DNA from: Bimastos eiseni
Taxonomy: Eukaryota; Annelida; Clitellata; Crassiclitellata; Lumbricidae
DNA: 64,000 nt
Direction of reading: 5' to 3'
Assembly: GCA_959347315.1 (NCBI GenBank)
Contig: OY365814.1
Span: forward strand, 2,903,661 to 2,967,660
In this document: positions 1 through 11,990 of the stretch, piece by piece
Numbering within the stretch: the stretch's first letter is position 1
Layout of the letters: each line of letters starts with the position of its first letter
Program-made: the position numbers and the translations under genes
Notes under the pieces: model-generated
What the model saw: the letters and a program-made list of their open reading frames with translations, nothing else
Told to the model about the DNA's origin: nothing
Databases searched by the model: none

Positions 1-1367
1 TCAGATGTGTGAATAAACTTTCCTCTATGTGCCTTGTTGAACTCAGATTTGGGTGGCAAAACTGCATCACCGAATCGACCTTCCCTACCAGTACCAGTAG
101 CTTTCATTCCAAGGTCTCGGAGCTGGCACATCAACGAATACGATGTGAAGAAGTTATCGAAGTACAGCTGGTGCTGAGCCTTGACCGGAATTTTGTCAAC
201 AAAGCCAAGAACAATGTGCTCACCAAGACCGGTCTTTTCTGGTCTGTCACTTCTGCCACAATAAATGTTTGCTTGGTATGGAAACCCATCAGATGAGCAA
301 AGCATCCATACTTTGTACCCGAACCTGATTGGCTTTCCACAGATGAACATTTTAGCACTGTGATGGCCATAATAAGGCACCATAGACTCGTCAATGCTCA
401 ACTTTTCATGGAAAACACCAAACTGCAATAATGCACTGTTCAAGCTGTCATAGATAGGTTGCACTTTGGCAACTTTCGATGCCGAAAGGTTGCGATTGTC
501 AGCAGCATGAACGAACTACTTGATCTCTTGGAACCTGTTCTTTGTCATTGCCTTGCAAACTGCTTCACAGCCTAGATCATCTGCTGTACTCCAGTAATCT
601 CGCTCTTGCGGTAGGCTGTTATATCCCGACAGAAGAACAATCCCAACAAACTTCCGAACTTCTTCGCACGATGTTACAAAAGTGGGATCATTCCGATCTT
701 GATGGGCATAGAGTTCAGTCTGCACTTTCAGGTTGTCAAAAAACTCAGGTCCACAAAATATGTCAAATAACTCCAGGGGTGTCTTGTGAATAAGTTCTGG
801 GTGCAAGTTAGCTATTTTTGGCAGCATACTAGATGGAATTTCAGATAAGTATCTGTCGGCAGGTTTCCAGGCTAAACTGCTGATCTGGTGACTTCTACTT
901 CGTTTTGGTATTTTACCAACTTTTTTACTCAAAGAAGCATCATCATCATTGTCACTGAAAATGCAGGTAGGCTGCGGTGTTCTTTTCTTCTTAGAGGGTC
1001 TGCGGGTTTCATCAGGAGATGTGGACTGAGTCACAACCGCATCATGATCTCGACTGTGAACTGGTTTTCGTGACTTCGTTTTCCGTTTTGTTTCTGCTAC
1101 TTCCAGCTGACCATTATTTGTTTCAGTGGTCTTTTTTGTATGATCACCACCTGTGAAAACATGAAGTTCTCCACATACATCTGCAGGCTCCACAGCTGTT
1201 AAATTGTCGATCGCTTCGACTTCGCTGTCTGCACCGTCATTCGGCGGGAGGATGCATATTTCCGGAACACTATCATCATCATCATCATCTGAGTCTTTGT
1301 CACTGCCAGAATCTCTAAGAACTGCTTCAACAGCCTCTTTCAGTGTAAAATATTTTATTCTAGGCAT
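1..1367 (-). pseudogene. piggyBac transposase (DDE_Tnp_1_7), one in-frame stop, 3' part missing
   Basis: A cut-and-paste transposase acting at TTAA sites. The chosen start is the Met at 1365-1367 (MPRIKYF); another in-frame Met lies 11 codons upstream. The first ~190 residues are acidic and basic low-complexity sequence, as is usual for piggyBac N-termini. The conserved domain follows, with LELFDIFCGPEFFDNL and CEEVRKFVGIVLLSGYN. An in-frame TAG at 516-518 interrupts it just after FQEIK. The same frame stays open from 515 to position 1 and carries the catalytic-Asp contexts SIDESMVPYYG and YFDNFF. A single nonsense change in an otherwise intact frame suggests a fairly young copy. The C-terminal Cys-rich domain is beyond the window. 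Confidence 0.85.
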
Positions 1368-2012
1368 CCTAAAATACACAGTGAAAAAGAAATTGTACAA
1401 CGTTTCATCATCGCTGTTGGTCTTGTTGAATGGAATTTTGAATCATGCGCGGCAAACCCAAAAAGAAACTGGGTACTACATATGTGGTAATATTATATTT
1501 TGGAGCTAGATTATTTCACATGCCATAATGTCTCAAATAATGTCATTGTGGAGTTACAAAAGGCACTTGTGGAGTTATACAATGCAGTTTTCAGTACCAA
1601 CTCAAAATAATGGTCCGCATAGTGACAGTGACCCAACGTTCCCAAAGTGGAACACATTTGAAATCAGCTACATTGCTCATGCATAAAGCACTACCACTGA
1701 AAAGTTTGACTATACACTAGCACTATAAACACAGTTCATTCAAAATGTACAATAAAAACAATTAATTGTCACGTACCTGTATCGTACAGTTATTTTTAAT
1801 ATTTAGATGCAAACATGTCAATATTCGTCCGATTCGCACCACAATTATAATTATATTGACCAAAACAGACTCGATATAAAAGTACATAAACACGCCTACA
1901 GCATTAATCAAGACAATGAATATTCATGACGACGACTCATAGTCTGTTTCACTGCCCAGCAGCGGTTTTACAATATGTTCCACTTTGGGAACGTTGGGAT
2001 GATAAAGGTTAA
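1..2012 (-). mobile_element. piggyBac-type DNA transposon, 5' end and most of the transposase; runs off the left edge
   Basis: The - strand encodes a piggyBac transposase (see the next entry). Upstream of it, read on the - strand, the element begins at a TTAA at 2009-2012 followed by CCTTTATCATCCCAACG. TTAA target sites followed by CC(C)TTT are typical of piggyBac ends. A 23-bp sequence inside this terminus (1976-1998) has a perfect inverted copy at 1632-1654, so the 5' region carries a terminal plus a subterminal inverted repeat. The 3' end lies outside the window. The boundary call is inference; the repeat and the TTAA are seen directly. Confidence 0.75.
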
Positions 2013-3995
2013 AGATTTATCGGCAAATAAATGGCCTACGACGTCCAGACTACTCAATGCTAGGAACGATGATACTAAACGGTAAATGATGTTATAATGT
2101 TTATGGCAGATAACTCACGAAAATTGGGTTTCATGTCACTGGGGGATGTTACGAGTGAGATGGTTTGCCGTTGCCTTCCTTAGAGACGATGCTTACATGT
2201 AGGTGAGAATCTTGTCCAACGTCGCCCCTTAGTGACTTAAGGCACATTCGAGCTGCGAAACGTCGAATAGAAGGCACAGAACATACCGCTAACCGACAGC
2301 GTTCACTGTTTGGAATACGATCAATAAATTTAATTACACGAGGTATGACAAGAATAATAAACCTGATCCATAAATATAATTACCAGATCGAAAGCCCTCA
2401 GACCTGGCGTCAAAAGGCCTACATGTAGCCTATAAGCGATTAAAATAGTACCCTCAGTTGAGACCTTCCGAATCAATTGGCTGGCGGTAAATGTTGCCAC
2501 AGGGCCCAAGTCCTCAGCCTGTTCACATTTGAATGACCATTCCCTTTTTATGAGTGTTTTTAATGGACGACCCATGAGAGGAACCTTGAAACGTCAAAAC
2601 GGCCCACTGCAAGACCGTTGCTATGTCTATTACACACAAATATGTACAACATTATATTTATATGTAATTACACAAGATTAATATTTTATTCAGCATTAAT
2701 CGAATGCATTTCAATGATAGAAATAATGCAGATACTAAAATTGCAATTAAATGTTAACAATGTTTTACGCCTCTGTACATTTTGTCATGGCAAATGTTCA
2801 ATTGCATGTTCATGAAAATTTATTTAGGGTTAGGGGTCGATATTCTGCGTACAAGTGCCAATGAATATATTTTCGAACCAGTTGCCGTTAAGCCTTTGAG
2901 CTGAAATGTGGAAGTTAGGATGTTCTTTGACATGGCGAGATATTTTTTAAACTGCTGTAAACCCAAGTGTGTTGGTCTCGTCACGAGAATTTCTGGCATA
3001 AGTGAAATTACTGGAGGACATTTCGACCATCTGATATATACTGTTAGACACATTTCTGAATTCCTAATAAAAGATGATGCTAGTTTACATCGATAATTAT
3101 CAGTGACTGCATGCATTTTATAATTTTTTACAGCGGTCATCTTTGAGGCACTAATATATTTCGGTAAAATTTTCAAGGATTGTTTGCAACTCTTTCTGTT
3201 GTATGCCCTGTAGCATAAAATTCTTGTTTAGAAATTTCAATTAATTGCCGAGAAATTGTATTCGGTCCAATGCGACCGTTTTATTGAGTCACCATAATGT
3301 TTTAATGTTTTTAAGTCACCATAATGTTTTAATGTTTATAATGTTTTAATTCGGATATTAATGCTACACTATCTAAGGACCTGACAAAAAGATGTTTTAG
3401 TCAACCGTTTGCAATGTTTTCAATGCCACGAAAAACGGGACAGACATTAGACCATTAATGCGTGAATTTTTCATCGGTTCTATTTATTATAGCCTAAATA
3501 TGTTTTCACGTTGTGCTGTCAGTTCCTGCAACTCTAGCGATCGCAATGGCAAAACTTCTCCATTTTCTTTCTTTTTAAAGTCGCATCTCTTATTATGTCT
3601 TAGTACTAATTTTGTCGTCGGACTGAAAAGTAAATGATCAAGCTCTAAGAAAATATTTAAAAAAAAGAAAAATAGTGGTGTCCTTTAAAAAGGACGCTTT
3701 GCGTTACAGGGCAATGTAAAATCCATTCTAATAGTATGTCAAAAAAGAACGCTATATACATTACTAGCTAACTTAGTGGTCTGCCCTTGCAAACTATAAC
3801 AGGCATCTCTCTCCCCATCATTATCTGCTCATCGACTGTTTTCGGTTTGACTCCAAAGTCGTAGGCCTACCCTTGTATTCCGATGCGCTTGTGACACAAC
3901 CCTTCTTCAGTTTATCCATTTCATCCACATCAATAAAGGGTCATTTTCAAGATGGCGTCTAACATGGCCGCCGATAGCTATAACTGTCAATTTGT
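2013..3995. other. spacer without recognisable gene
   Basis: AT-rich sequence in which I found no protein family. At about 3291-3350 an AGTCACCATAATGTTTTAAT unit of about 27 bp is repeated twice in tandem. Short open frames here (for example 2820-3176 on the - strand) have no recognisable motif. Confidence 0.5.
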
Positions 3996-6900
3996 TTAAC
4001 ACTCAGTTTGTTTTAGAGAATAATGTCCATATGCTAAAGTGTAGATTCCACCTTGCTGAATCACTCGTTTGTCATCTTCCGCTGAGAGAGCCACCTTGTT
4101 AACTTCTTCGGTGTAGATATCGTGAAGGTGGGATCGAATGACATTCATCTTTCTCAATTGGTCTCTCTTGGTGAATAAGCAATCTTTGTAGTCTTCGTGA
4201 GTGATTGATTTCTTGACAACATTCTTCTTCACACCTTTACATTTCTTGTGGTCTAATCCAACCATTTTGTACGAATACAACTTTGATCTTAAACCTACAA
4301 ACTCTTCGATCTGTTTACCAGCAGCTTCATCTTTGAACATACCAATGACCTTTTTATTGATGCCAGTTTCTATACCGGATGGATGGTCTTTAGGGTAACT
4401 GCTAGTGTCGAACCTACTTATAATGTCGGGAGTTATATCGGCGTAGAAGTCTTCGGTCTTAATTTCGTAGGCTAAAGAATCTGCATCTGTAAAGAGTAAC
4501 TTTGCTCTATCCTTATACTTTTTCTTGATGTAATTATAATGAAAATCACACATTATTGTCTTAGTCAAGTCTAAAATACACATTCCAAGATATATGGGCT
4601 TATTGTAAGATAGCTTCGTCCGTTTCATGTGAATGGCAATTAGGTTTTCGTCAAAAATAGTTCGCGTGTTATAATTCGTTCTCGTTGCTAGTTTTATGGC
4701 TTGCTTCTCGCTTGAAACCAGTTTTATATCTACGCGAGACTCTATATTCTCGCAAGTCTTCTCATACCCACTATTGTTCTTTAGTTTGAAAAAGTCTTTC
4801 TCGAAATCGCTGGTGGCTTTCGTCCTCAGGTTGGTATTTTGATCGATATACTTTTTCAGCCAGGCACTTTCTTCAAATTTTATACCACGATGAATTTTGG
4901 TAATCTTCAAGCCTAGGCCTTCATACAGCTTTACATTTTCGTAATGGACTATATATTTTACTTTATCGTTCAAGTTCGGAATGAGTTTAGGTACAGTTGA
5001 AGATTCAGGTGTAAAACTCTCTGGATCAAGAGAATAGTCGTTGTGAAGATCGTGTAAATCTTTCGGATATTCCAAGTCGACTTCTAATATACACGGTATT
5101 GATCTCCAGTCGTTTAGCTCATCATTACCCACCCACTGGAACCCGTGAGTTGGTAGATTCTTACACATTGCCCATCCGTATAGGTTGTTGGCGTCTAAAT
5201 AGGTTATAAATGTTGAAGGCTTGCTATCGTCAAACGCTGGCATGTACTTATGGTTTGCCTGCCCATAACGATGTGAAATGGAGCTAACACCACCCATTAT
5301 CCCGTGTTTAACCATTAGTATCATATCATAATCGCTCAAAAACTATAACTCTACTCCAGTCAACTTTAATGAGGCGTCCCAAGCAAGACCTGGTGAAGCA
5401 TAATACCAGGCGGGATCTAAACCATACTTCTCACAGCACACATCTCTAAAATTTTCAAACACGTCAGCGAGCAGGAGAACATCACTCACATTATATAAAT
5501 CGTGGTATTCTCTAAACGTTTTAAATCCAAATTCATTCCATACCATCTGTGCGTGGTTGTAGTCTTCATAAAAAAATGTCTGAGTCGTTAAGTCTCGAAT
5601 AGAATGCTGACTTTGGTGGTAGTTCTGTTTCATTCAATCGATCGATGGAATTAATAAAATCGTAAGGGTATAAACCTTTTCTAAGCAAGAGATCGAGCTA
5701 ATTGCCAGAGCAGTGCTTGCTTATATTTTTACACTGGTCTTTGCTCAGGTTCCTCGATAAAGCATCGACACTCGATGCCATAAATCTAAAACTATCGATG
5801 AAATGTAATTCACGCTTAACCTCGACTTCCTTATTTTCTTTATTTACAAACTTATCGACTACAACTTCACTGCTAAATGAGATATACTTTTCTTCGTTGC
5901 TAGGGATGCAGTAAATGATTTCGTTATCATCACCTCGTAATTTCTTTACGAATAGATGACTGTCATAACCGGATAAATTATGGAACAATACTGGGAAAAA
6001 CTTGGGAACTTTATAGTTTAGATTACAATTCTTATGAGCGGCCCCTCTATATTTTCCAGTTAAATGGCAATGGTCTCTAACTCGATCTTTACCCAGTTCG
6101 TCTTCGTAAATGTGACAAACAGTAGCGGAATCGTATAGAGCCCGATCTTTCTTTCTGAATAACATTTTCCTTGGAAATTTAAATCGATCATAAATATCTT
6201 TTATATTATCTATAAGAGTGTTTACGAATATCTGAGCTACATCATCGTCTTCGCTCTCCGCTGTGAACGTTACGGGAGCTTGTGAATATAGGTCATCATC
6301 AAAACATTTTATATAATAGCAGAAAGAACTTGGAACGTGTTTTTGATATTTGTTGGTGTAAGACATGCTGGGATCTGGTTGACAAGTGTCTATAGGTTTA
6401 ATGAAACTTTAGAAATCGGCGTACACTACAAATGGGACTCTCATCTTTCTATTAAAAGTTTTAAAACTCAACAAAGTTCCTGGTTCTGGAAGTTCTATCT
6501 TTTGAGCGTCGTGTTGGGAACAGTATTCGGTGTGTTTTTTTAATGAATCGATTCTACTGAATCCTATGAAGCATCTTTTACAATAGTGCATTGAATTAAG
6601 AGATTTTTTCGTTCGGGCAACCATCAGTCTGTTAAAATTCTTTATCCAACAATAGTGTTTCTTTTCTCCATCAGAAATGAGTAAAAGATCTACACACCTA
6701 TCGTTCTCATGCTTTGATAAATATAGTGGGAATAGGTTAACATCTTTCTCATAACCAAAAACATTAATACTAATAGTATTATTTCTCTCAAACTTACTTA
6801 TCACATTAGCATCCGCTGCTACTGGGAATTCGATACCGGACCAATTAAGTTCCTCAGACTGTCTAATTAATTCTTTCGTAATTCTTTCTAAATGGTTGTC

Positions 6901-7499
6901 AACTGGGTTTAAGGCTCTCGTTACACACCACTTGAAACATTCTTCATCTTTGTTCTTCATATTGATTATAGCCTCTTTTCTCGCTAACTTCTTCGGTAGT
7001 GGGATGTAAGAACTACCTTTCAACGGTATATAAACAACGGTGTTGATATCTAATTTTTGAACCGCTCTGAGTCTCCAGTTACTACTACGCATCTGGAAGG
7101 CAGCCATCGACTCAATAATTTTATCTTTCGCGCTGTTGTAAATTTCACTTACATCGGTGTCTAGAATCACCTCAGTCCTTGAAACGAATGGAAAATCTGT
7201 GGAATCTACAGACTTCAAGTCTACCTCCTGTGCTCGAACGGCGTCAAGAAAAGATGTGGCATCAATACCCTTAGCCCCCTCTACCGTGTATTGTTTCGTG
7301 AAGCCTTTGATGGAAATCCTAGAGAAATAATTGTAATGAATAACCATTCAGATAATTTCAATACGAGACCTTCCGATTCAGTTGTCCTCGACATCCCATA
7401 TTTTACACATTCTAAAACTCGTTCTCTTGCATTCGGCAAAGCAGTGATCCTAAAATCATTCCCATTGTAGATTATATCAACACCCAATGCTGCTGTCAT
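3996..7499 (-). pseudogene. Protein-primed family B DNA polymerase (DNA_pol_B_2) of a Polinton/Maverick-like or related element, multiply broken
   Basis: It would have replicated a linear element by protein priming. From N to C: a Cys/His finger (YCKRCF...H...YC); the ExoI context YADF; an HNH-like patch (DHCHLTGKYRGAAHKNC); the ExoII context (NLSGYDSHLFV); an ExoIII-like YNVSD; polymerase motif A (YLDANNLYGWAM); a motif-B region (NNSGYEKTCENI); and motif C with two Asp (FTDADS). The C-terminal end looks natural. Breaks seen: a frame change near 7345; in-frame stops at 6409-6411 (exactly at the ExoI Glu position), 5698-5700 and 5343-5345; and a frame change in an A7 run at 5570-5576. Length (~1150 codons) fits the family. 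The gene is dead. It could come from a Polinton or an adintovirus-like relative; I cannot separate these. Confidence 0.88.
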
Positions 7500-7699
7500 T
7501 AAAATTTCTACATTCGAATATTGGTTAACTTAGGTTAATCAATACAGATACCAACTGATGTTAATGTTTTCATTAAACATGTTAACACACATTTTCATAC
7601 ACCACGCAAAAAAACATATTTACATAATATTCATACATAACACATGACATATAGGGGCCTACAAATGCATACAGAACACATACATACCTATATAATATT
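7500..7699. other. AT-rich spacer upstream of the polymerase pseudogene
   Basis: No gene seen. No long terminal inverted repeat matching another part of the window was recognised here. Confidence 0.4.
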
Positions 7700-8490
7700 A
7701 TGTACTCCTCAGCAACATCAGAAGCTTGATTTCGTTCTCATCTCTGAAGGTTCCCATTCTTCTCCTTATCGTCAAGTACTCGTTACCTTGATGTTATCCT
7801 CTTACATTTTTCAAAATCATCTCTTATCTGACACGTTCATCCTATTTTCATTTAAGGCACCTCCGGGTCCTTCGTCGTTCTGTATCCTCCTCCACCTTTA
7901 CTAATATAGTTCACGCTTTTATGTGGTCTCGAAATGACTGCTGCCGTTCATTTCTCATTAGTCTTCCAAACGTTCATCTCTCTCCTCTTCAGACAGCACT
8001 TAAGACAGCTGTTAGACTGATAGATCGCACGCATATCATCCTTGTTTTAATGCGTCGTTGAATAAATTTATATAAGACAGTGATATATCGCTTTCCTCGT
8101 TTCTCTCACATCTTTACCTCTATATTCGATTATCTTGATTGACTCCCTCTCCATGCTCACATACAATTTAAAAAGTTCATTTAATCATCAAATCTCAGGC
8201 GGGACCTTGCTCCGAAATACCTGGGTGACGTAATACTTTGGCCTCATTCAGTTTCCTTCATTCGTCAAGTTAGCTCGTTTAATAGACTTGATCTCTTGGT
8301 TCATCGAACTGAGCTCAGTCTCGATCCCTTGCTTTAATTGGTCCCACTCTGTGGAATGGGCTTTCTCCGTCTCTTCGCTCTACATCTTCCTTTGCTTTTC
8401 TCAAAGCCTACTTCTTCTCGCTTGCGCACTGTCAGCGCTTCTGAACGGTTCACCCTACTAGAAGCGCTCTATAGAAAAGCTTAGATACAA
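7700..8490 (+). mobile_element. LINE (non-LTR retrotransposon) 3' fragment, heavily decayed
   Basis: Translated fragments in shifting frames match the C-terminal region of CR1/L2/jockey-type reverse transcriptases: NIVHAFMWSRNDCC (the usual LVHAFI..RLDYC block), LQTALKTAVRLIDRTHII (RVLRSAARLV block), a NRLDLLVHRTELSLDPL / VPLCGMGF block, and a terminal LLEALYRKA. The order and spacing match the complete LINE tails elsewhere in this window. No intact frame remains. Confidence 0.65.
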
Positions 8491-8790
8491 TACAATACAC
8501 TATCTGCAGTCACACGCACATGCAAAGAAATACTCACTTGCAGACAAAAATAAGTATCATTGGTCATACGTGTATGCCCAAAGTGTAAAAAAGAAGAGCC
8601 TGGACGCTATTGAGTCAAGAAGTTAAGAAATAAAGATTGCAAAGGCATTTCGTGGATCCCCTCTTCCATGCGCACGTATGCCAATACATCTTAGCTCTAC
8701 AGTCTTAGCTCTACACCCACCTCATTGCAAAGGTTGAGTAGCTAAATACATCTATAAGACATTGATTTTACTCTAGGCTATTTATTTTTC
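8491..8790. other. spacer, nothing recognised
   Basis: AT-rich sequence. TCTTAGCTCTACA is repeated near 8690-8712. No coding signal. Confidence 0.4.
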
Positions 8791-8875
8791 TTAACCCTTT
8801 GAACCCGACAAGCCAGAAAACGGGCTTCAAAGATAGGCATATATACCCGAAAAGTCGGTTTTCCGGCTTGATGAT
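8791..8875 (+). repeat. piggyBac-like terminus (TTAACCCTTT with palindromic subterminal repeat)
   Basis: TTAACCCTTTGAACCCGAC at 8791 has the form of a piggyBac end. Just inside, CAAGCCAGAAAAC is followed about 45 bp later by its imperfect reverse complement (GGTTTTCCGGCTTG), like the subterminal palindromes of the other piggyBac ends in the window. No transposase lies next to it, so this is a solo end or a non-autonomous copy. A second outward-facing GGGTTAA lies at 10434-10440, but its inner sequence differs. Confidence 0.4.
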
Positions 8876-9319
8876 CTAGCGTCATAGCTCTATGGGCCAT
8901 TATAAAGGATCATGAAATATTATTAGTGGCGAGCATAAAAACGGCGCCACGCCAGTATTTTTACAAACCACACAGAACACATGGCAAGAGAAGTCATACC
9001 TTCAATATGTTTATTGAGAACCTTTGTCACAAATTAGTTGGAACATTATCGTCAAAGAGTTATTCCGATAGGGAGGAGAAGTTCATCAGATCACAGATTA
9101 ACCAATGAAGGTGCTATCCCAGTGCACTTAACCTGAGCGACCACAGGGAGCAACAAGTAACAAAAGATTACTAATCGTAATTTTTTCCTTTATAGCCTAC
9201 CAAAACAATGTGTGTTTCTAACATATACATTATTATGTTCATATAAGGCCAATCTCATTGACATTTTACAAGCAATTAAAAATTCTGAGTTGTGGTTTCG
9301 TATTGAGCCGGAATACCAA

Positions 9320-9500
9320 ATTTGGAATGAATATCTCAAACGGTCTAAAACTTACAGGCTTTTGAAGAAATCTAAGATGGCGTCCATCCGCCATCTTGGA
9401 TTTATAAAAGCAATAATTTTTTCAAACTCTGGATTTGTACTAAGTCTGGATAAAAAAATTTGGAATGAATATCTCAAACGGTTCAAAAGTTACAGGTATA
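9320..9500 (+). repeat. direct repeat of ~35 bp flanking a 9-bp hairpin
   Basis: ATTTGGAATGAATATCTCAA plus the next ~18 bases (CGGTCTAAAACTTACAGG) occurs twice, near 9320 and 9460, about 140 bp apart. Between the copies AAGATGGCG-TCCATC-CGCCATCTT forms a perfect 9-bp hairpin. No function recognised. Confidence 0.6.
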
Positions 9501-9589
9501 GTTAGAAGCAAATCCGTGGAAGTTTTTCTTGACCAGGGAGCCTCGGATAAGAACCAAGAGCGTGATACGTAATTCTAGATCGCCGTGTA

Positions 9590-9725
9590 CGCAACATGTT
9601 TGACTGAAATTGAAATGACTCAAGAAAAAACCCACCGGGAGTCGAACCAGAACACAATGCACATGTTTGCACTGGCGATACGCAGCGGATTTTCTATAGG
9701 TTGGACCAATGGTCACCAGTATTAT
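9590..9725 (-). repeat. tRNA-derived SINE-like sequence
   Basis: On the - strand a perfect RNA polymerase III box B, GGTTCGACTCC, is present (9638-9648 on +) followed by CGGTGGG, with a box-A-like TGGTCCAACC upstream. The stems do not close into a functional tRNA, so a SINE head or tRNA pseudogene is more likely. Confidence 0.5.
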
Positions 9726-9739
9726 ATCACCGGTTTTTT

Positions 9740-9910
9740 ATGGAAAATTTGGAAGACAAATGTCGCGAATAAAAAAGTCGCAATTAAATGGTCGCACTTG
9801 AAAAGTCGCATAATAATTATATCGCCTGTCAAAATGTCGCAACTAAATTGAACGCACGATGATGATGTCGGACGACAATAAAGTCGCCCACCAGAACGTC
9901 CATAAGTACT
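9740..9910. repeat. cluster of GTCGC/GCGAC motifs, a repeat shared with 31865-31935
   Basis: GTCGC recurs about eight times in 150 bp (AAAAAGTCGCAATTAAATGG and similar). The reverse complement of the left part matches 31867-31930 (ATTGCGACATTTTTATTCGC). This suggests a dispersed element with clustered short motifs, as in subterminal regions of some DNA transposons. Family unknown. Confidence 0.45.
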
Positions 9911-11947
9911 TAATTATTCATAGTTACTTTCCTAGGACTGCTAGGATTACCAGGAGTGTTTAGATGTCCGACGATTACGATTATTAATAAATCACAATGT
10001 AAACAGTCGAATGACACATTTATAAGAACGACATGCGATAACCACATTATCTACTACCTCTCGTGCCAACACACATTATATTGGCAAAATTTCCAAACTA
10101 AAGTCCAGTATTCAAACTGGATAAAATTTGGTGTATTGTGAGCGATATTAGGGTATCCAAAGCAACAAACTTTAAAAAGACTTTCGCTATAACGATTAAA
10201 AACTAATTGTACCTTTTTTTCGCCATTTGTGCAAAATTTCCGCCGCTCGTAATTGGCATAAAATCCGTTTAAAATACACCTAAACGTTCAAATTAATAAT
10301 TTTATTCGAATGGTAAGGCTGACGCAAACTGCTTACCATCGTAAATGATCATTTACATTCACTAGATGGCGATGAAATGTAAGCAAGTAAGTCATTTTTA
10401 AGATGTTCCAATAATGGAACACTGGTCAAAAACGGGTTAATAACGAAGAACTATTAAACGACAGGCATCGATTTTCTACCTGTAGGAGACGAACGAACCC
10501 ACTCGTTAGCAAAGGCAAAGAATTTCCTGAGATGTTTTCTCCCGCTCATAACTGCGCTGTACACCCTAAGCTGGGAAATCACTACATCATTTCAAGTACT
10601 GGAGAGCATTGGATCAGCGTTCTCGTCGCTGTCCCTTTCAATTATACTGGTTCGGTCTCCAGCCGAACCGCGGTGTTGCGAATGATCCAACCAGCAGACC
10701 GAATTCTTGAGATGAATCCCGGTCACATGCCATTATAGATCATCCCACACCAAGCTGGTTGATGAACAGCTCAAAGCGTCCACTCTGGGCTCATTTGCTT
10801 CGCACGTAACCCATACGCAAAGCAAGGACTTCAAGTACTAAACAGGTGTAGGCCTATGCGAGTTGAGCGAAAATTTTACATACATCAAAGTTTGCGAGAA
10901 AGACGCGAGTAGGCCTATCGTTCGCGTGTTGCCTTTCTATCAGTTGCTCCATCAACATTTATTTCCGACATTATTCCGTTTATCATTTTGGATATTATTA
11001 TTTGTGTCTGTCAAAGACAGATTTAGTTATGAAAGTTGAGCTAGACAAACGTTCTTGTGCACAACAGAATAATTATTATGTCTTTGCAAGGGAAGTTTCC
11101 ATGCTCATGGAAATCCCAATGATCAGAAAAGTTCCCACTGGGCAATTTCTGCGATTGATCAAAGCGAAAGCACAACAAAAATATCATTTAAAATACTGAA
11201 GATGGCTGATTCTGTTCAACTGGATTTGTATAAACGAAATCGCCGAATCAGTAATATTAGTTATACTTGCATTTTATAAAATGATAGAAGCGTTTATTGT
11301 TTACTAAGGAGAAGGTTGAAACTTACTAATTTGACGTAGGCCTATAATATATGAAACATGTGATCTGTGGTGCAACCGGAAGGGAATAGGTTCTGATTGT
11401 ACACGATTTGGAATATTTTTAATCTTGCTGACTTGAACTAATTCATCAATTCCCTATTTTTCCATATTTTTACGTACATGGTGTTAATCCCAGGCGTTAA
11501 TGTGACGCTCTGTAATGGTTTAGACCTACATGCTCTAGAGACCGATGAACTGTCAATCAAAAGGTTGGGTTTCCCACATGTATGGGCAGATATTTGGTTC
11601 GAGAACTCGAGCACACCAACCGTACACTGTTCAGTTGGAAGATGAGATGGCGAAAGTAAGAACTTTCGACCCGCCTCATATGCCGAGATTAAGAAAACGA
11701 AGTCGCTAGCTTGAGGAACTGCTCTTCTATTTTGCTATTTATGCGTAGACTACGTTGAAATTGCCCACATTAGTTGCCTCGAAAAGTCGTTTGCATCTTA
11801 CCTCTTTGTGTAGAAGGATGGAAGATGATAGTGATTACATTTTACGATTATCTTAGAACTATTTGCCTACTGATGAACTTTGATATTTTTACTCTTTAAA
11901 ATAATCATAGAAGTTTTATTACATTTGTATTCTGTGTCTGTTTTAAG
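9911..11947. other. spacer upstream of the CARD/NHL gene
   Basis: No protein family recognised; small frames at 10532-10738 and 11002-11199 have no known motif. GGGTTAA at 10434-10440 abuts a palindromic GTTCCAATAATGGAAC and could be a piggyBac-like end. Three TAGGCCTA octamers lie at 10849, 10910 and 11337. A promoter for the downstream gene may be here, but I see no clear TATA box. Confidence 0.4.
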
Positions 11948-11990
11948 ATGAATGAGGTCATAATGTCGCAATCAACTTCGACAGCGAAAG
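11948..11990 (+). CDS. exon 1 of the SH3/CARD/NHL gene (tentative)
   Basis: ATG-initiated frame, M-N-E-V-I-M-S-Q-S-T-S-T-A-K, ending at a GTTGGT donor in phase 1. The true start could be further upstream; chosen because it is the nearest ATG whose donor phase fits the next acceptor. Confidence 0.35.

Noticed and set aside
131..394. 87-codon frame on the - strand
   Set aside because: Overlaps the piggyBac domain in another register; the true frame reads through the region.
9638..9648. Functional tRNA gene on the - strand
   Set aside because: Only box B is perfect; acceptor and anticodon stems do not pair, as in SINE heads. The same applies at 29490, 43895 and 45881.
10532..11199. Two small open frames as extra 5' exons of the CARD/NHL gene
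   Set aside because: No domain and no splice sites with fitting phase identified by eye.
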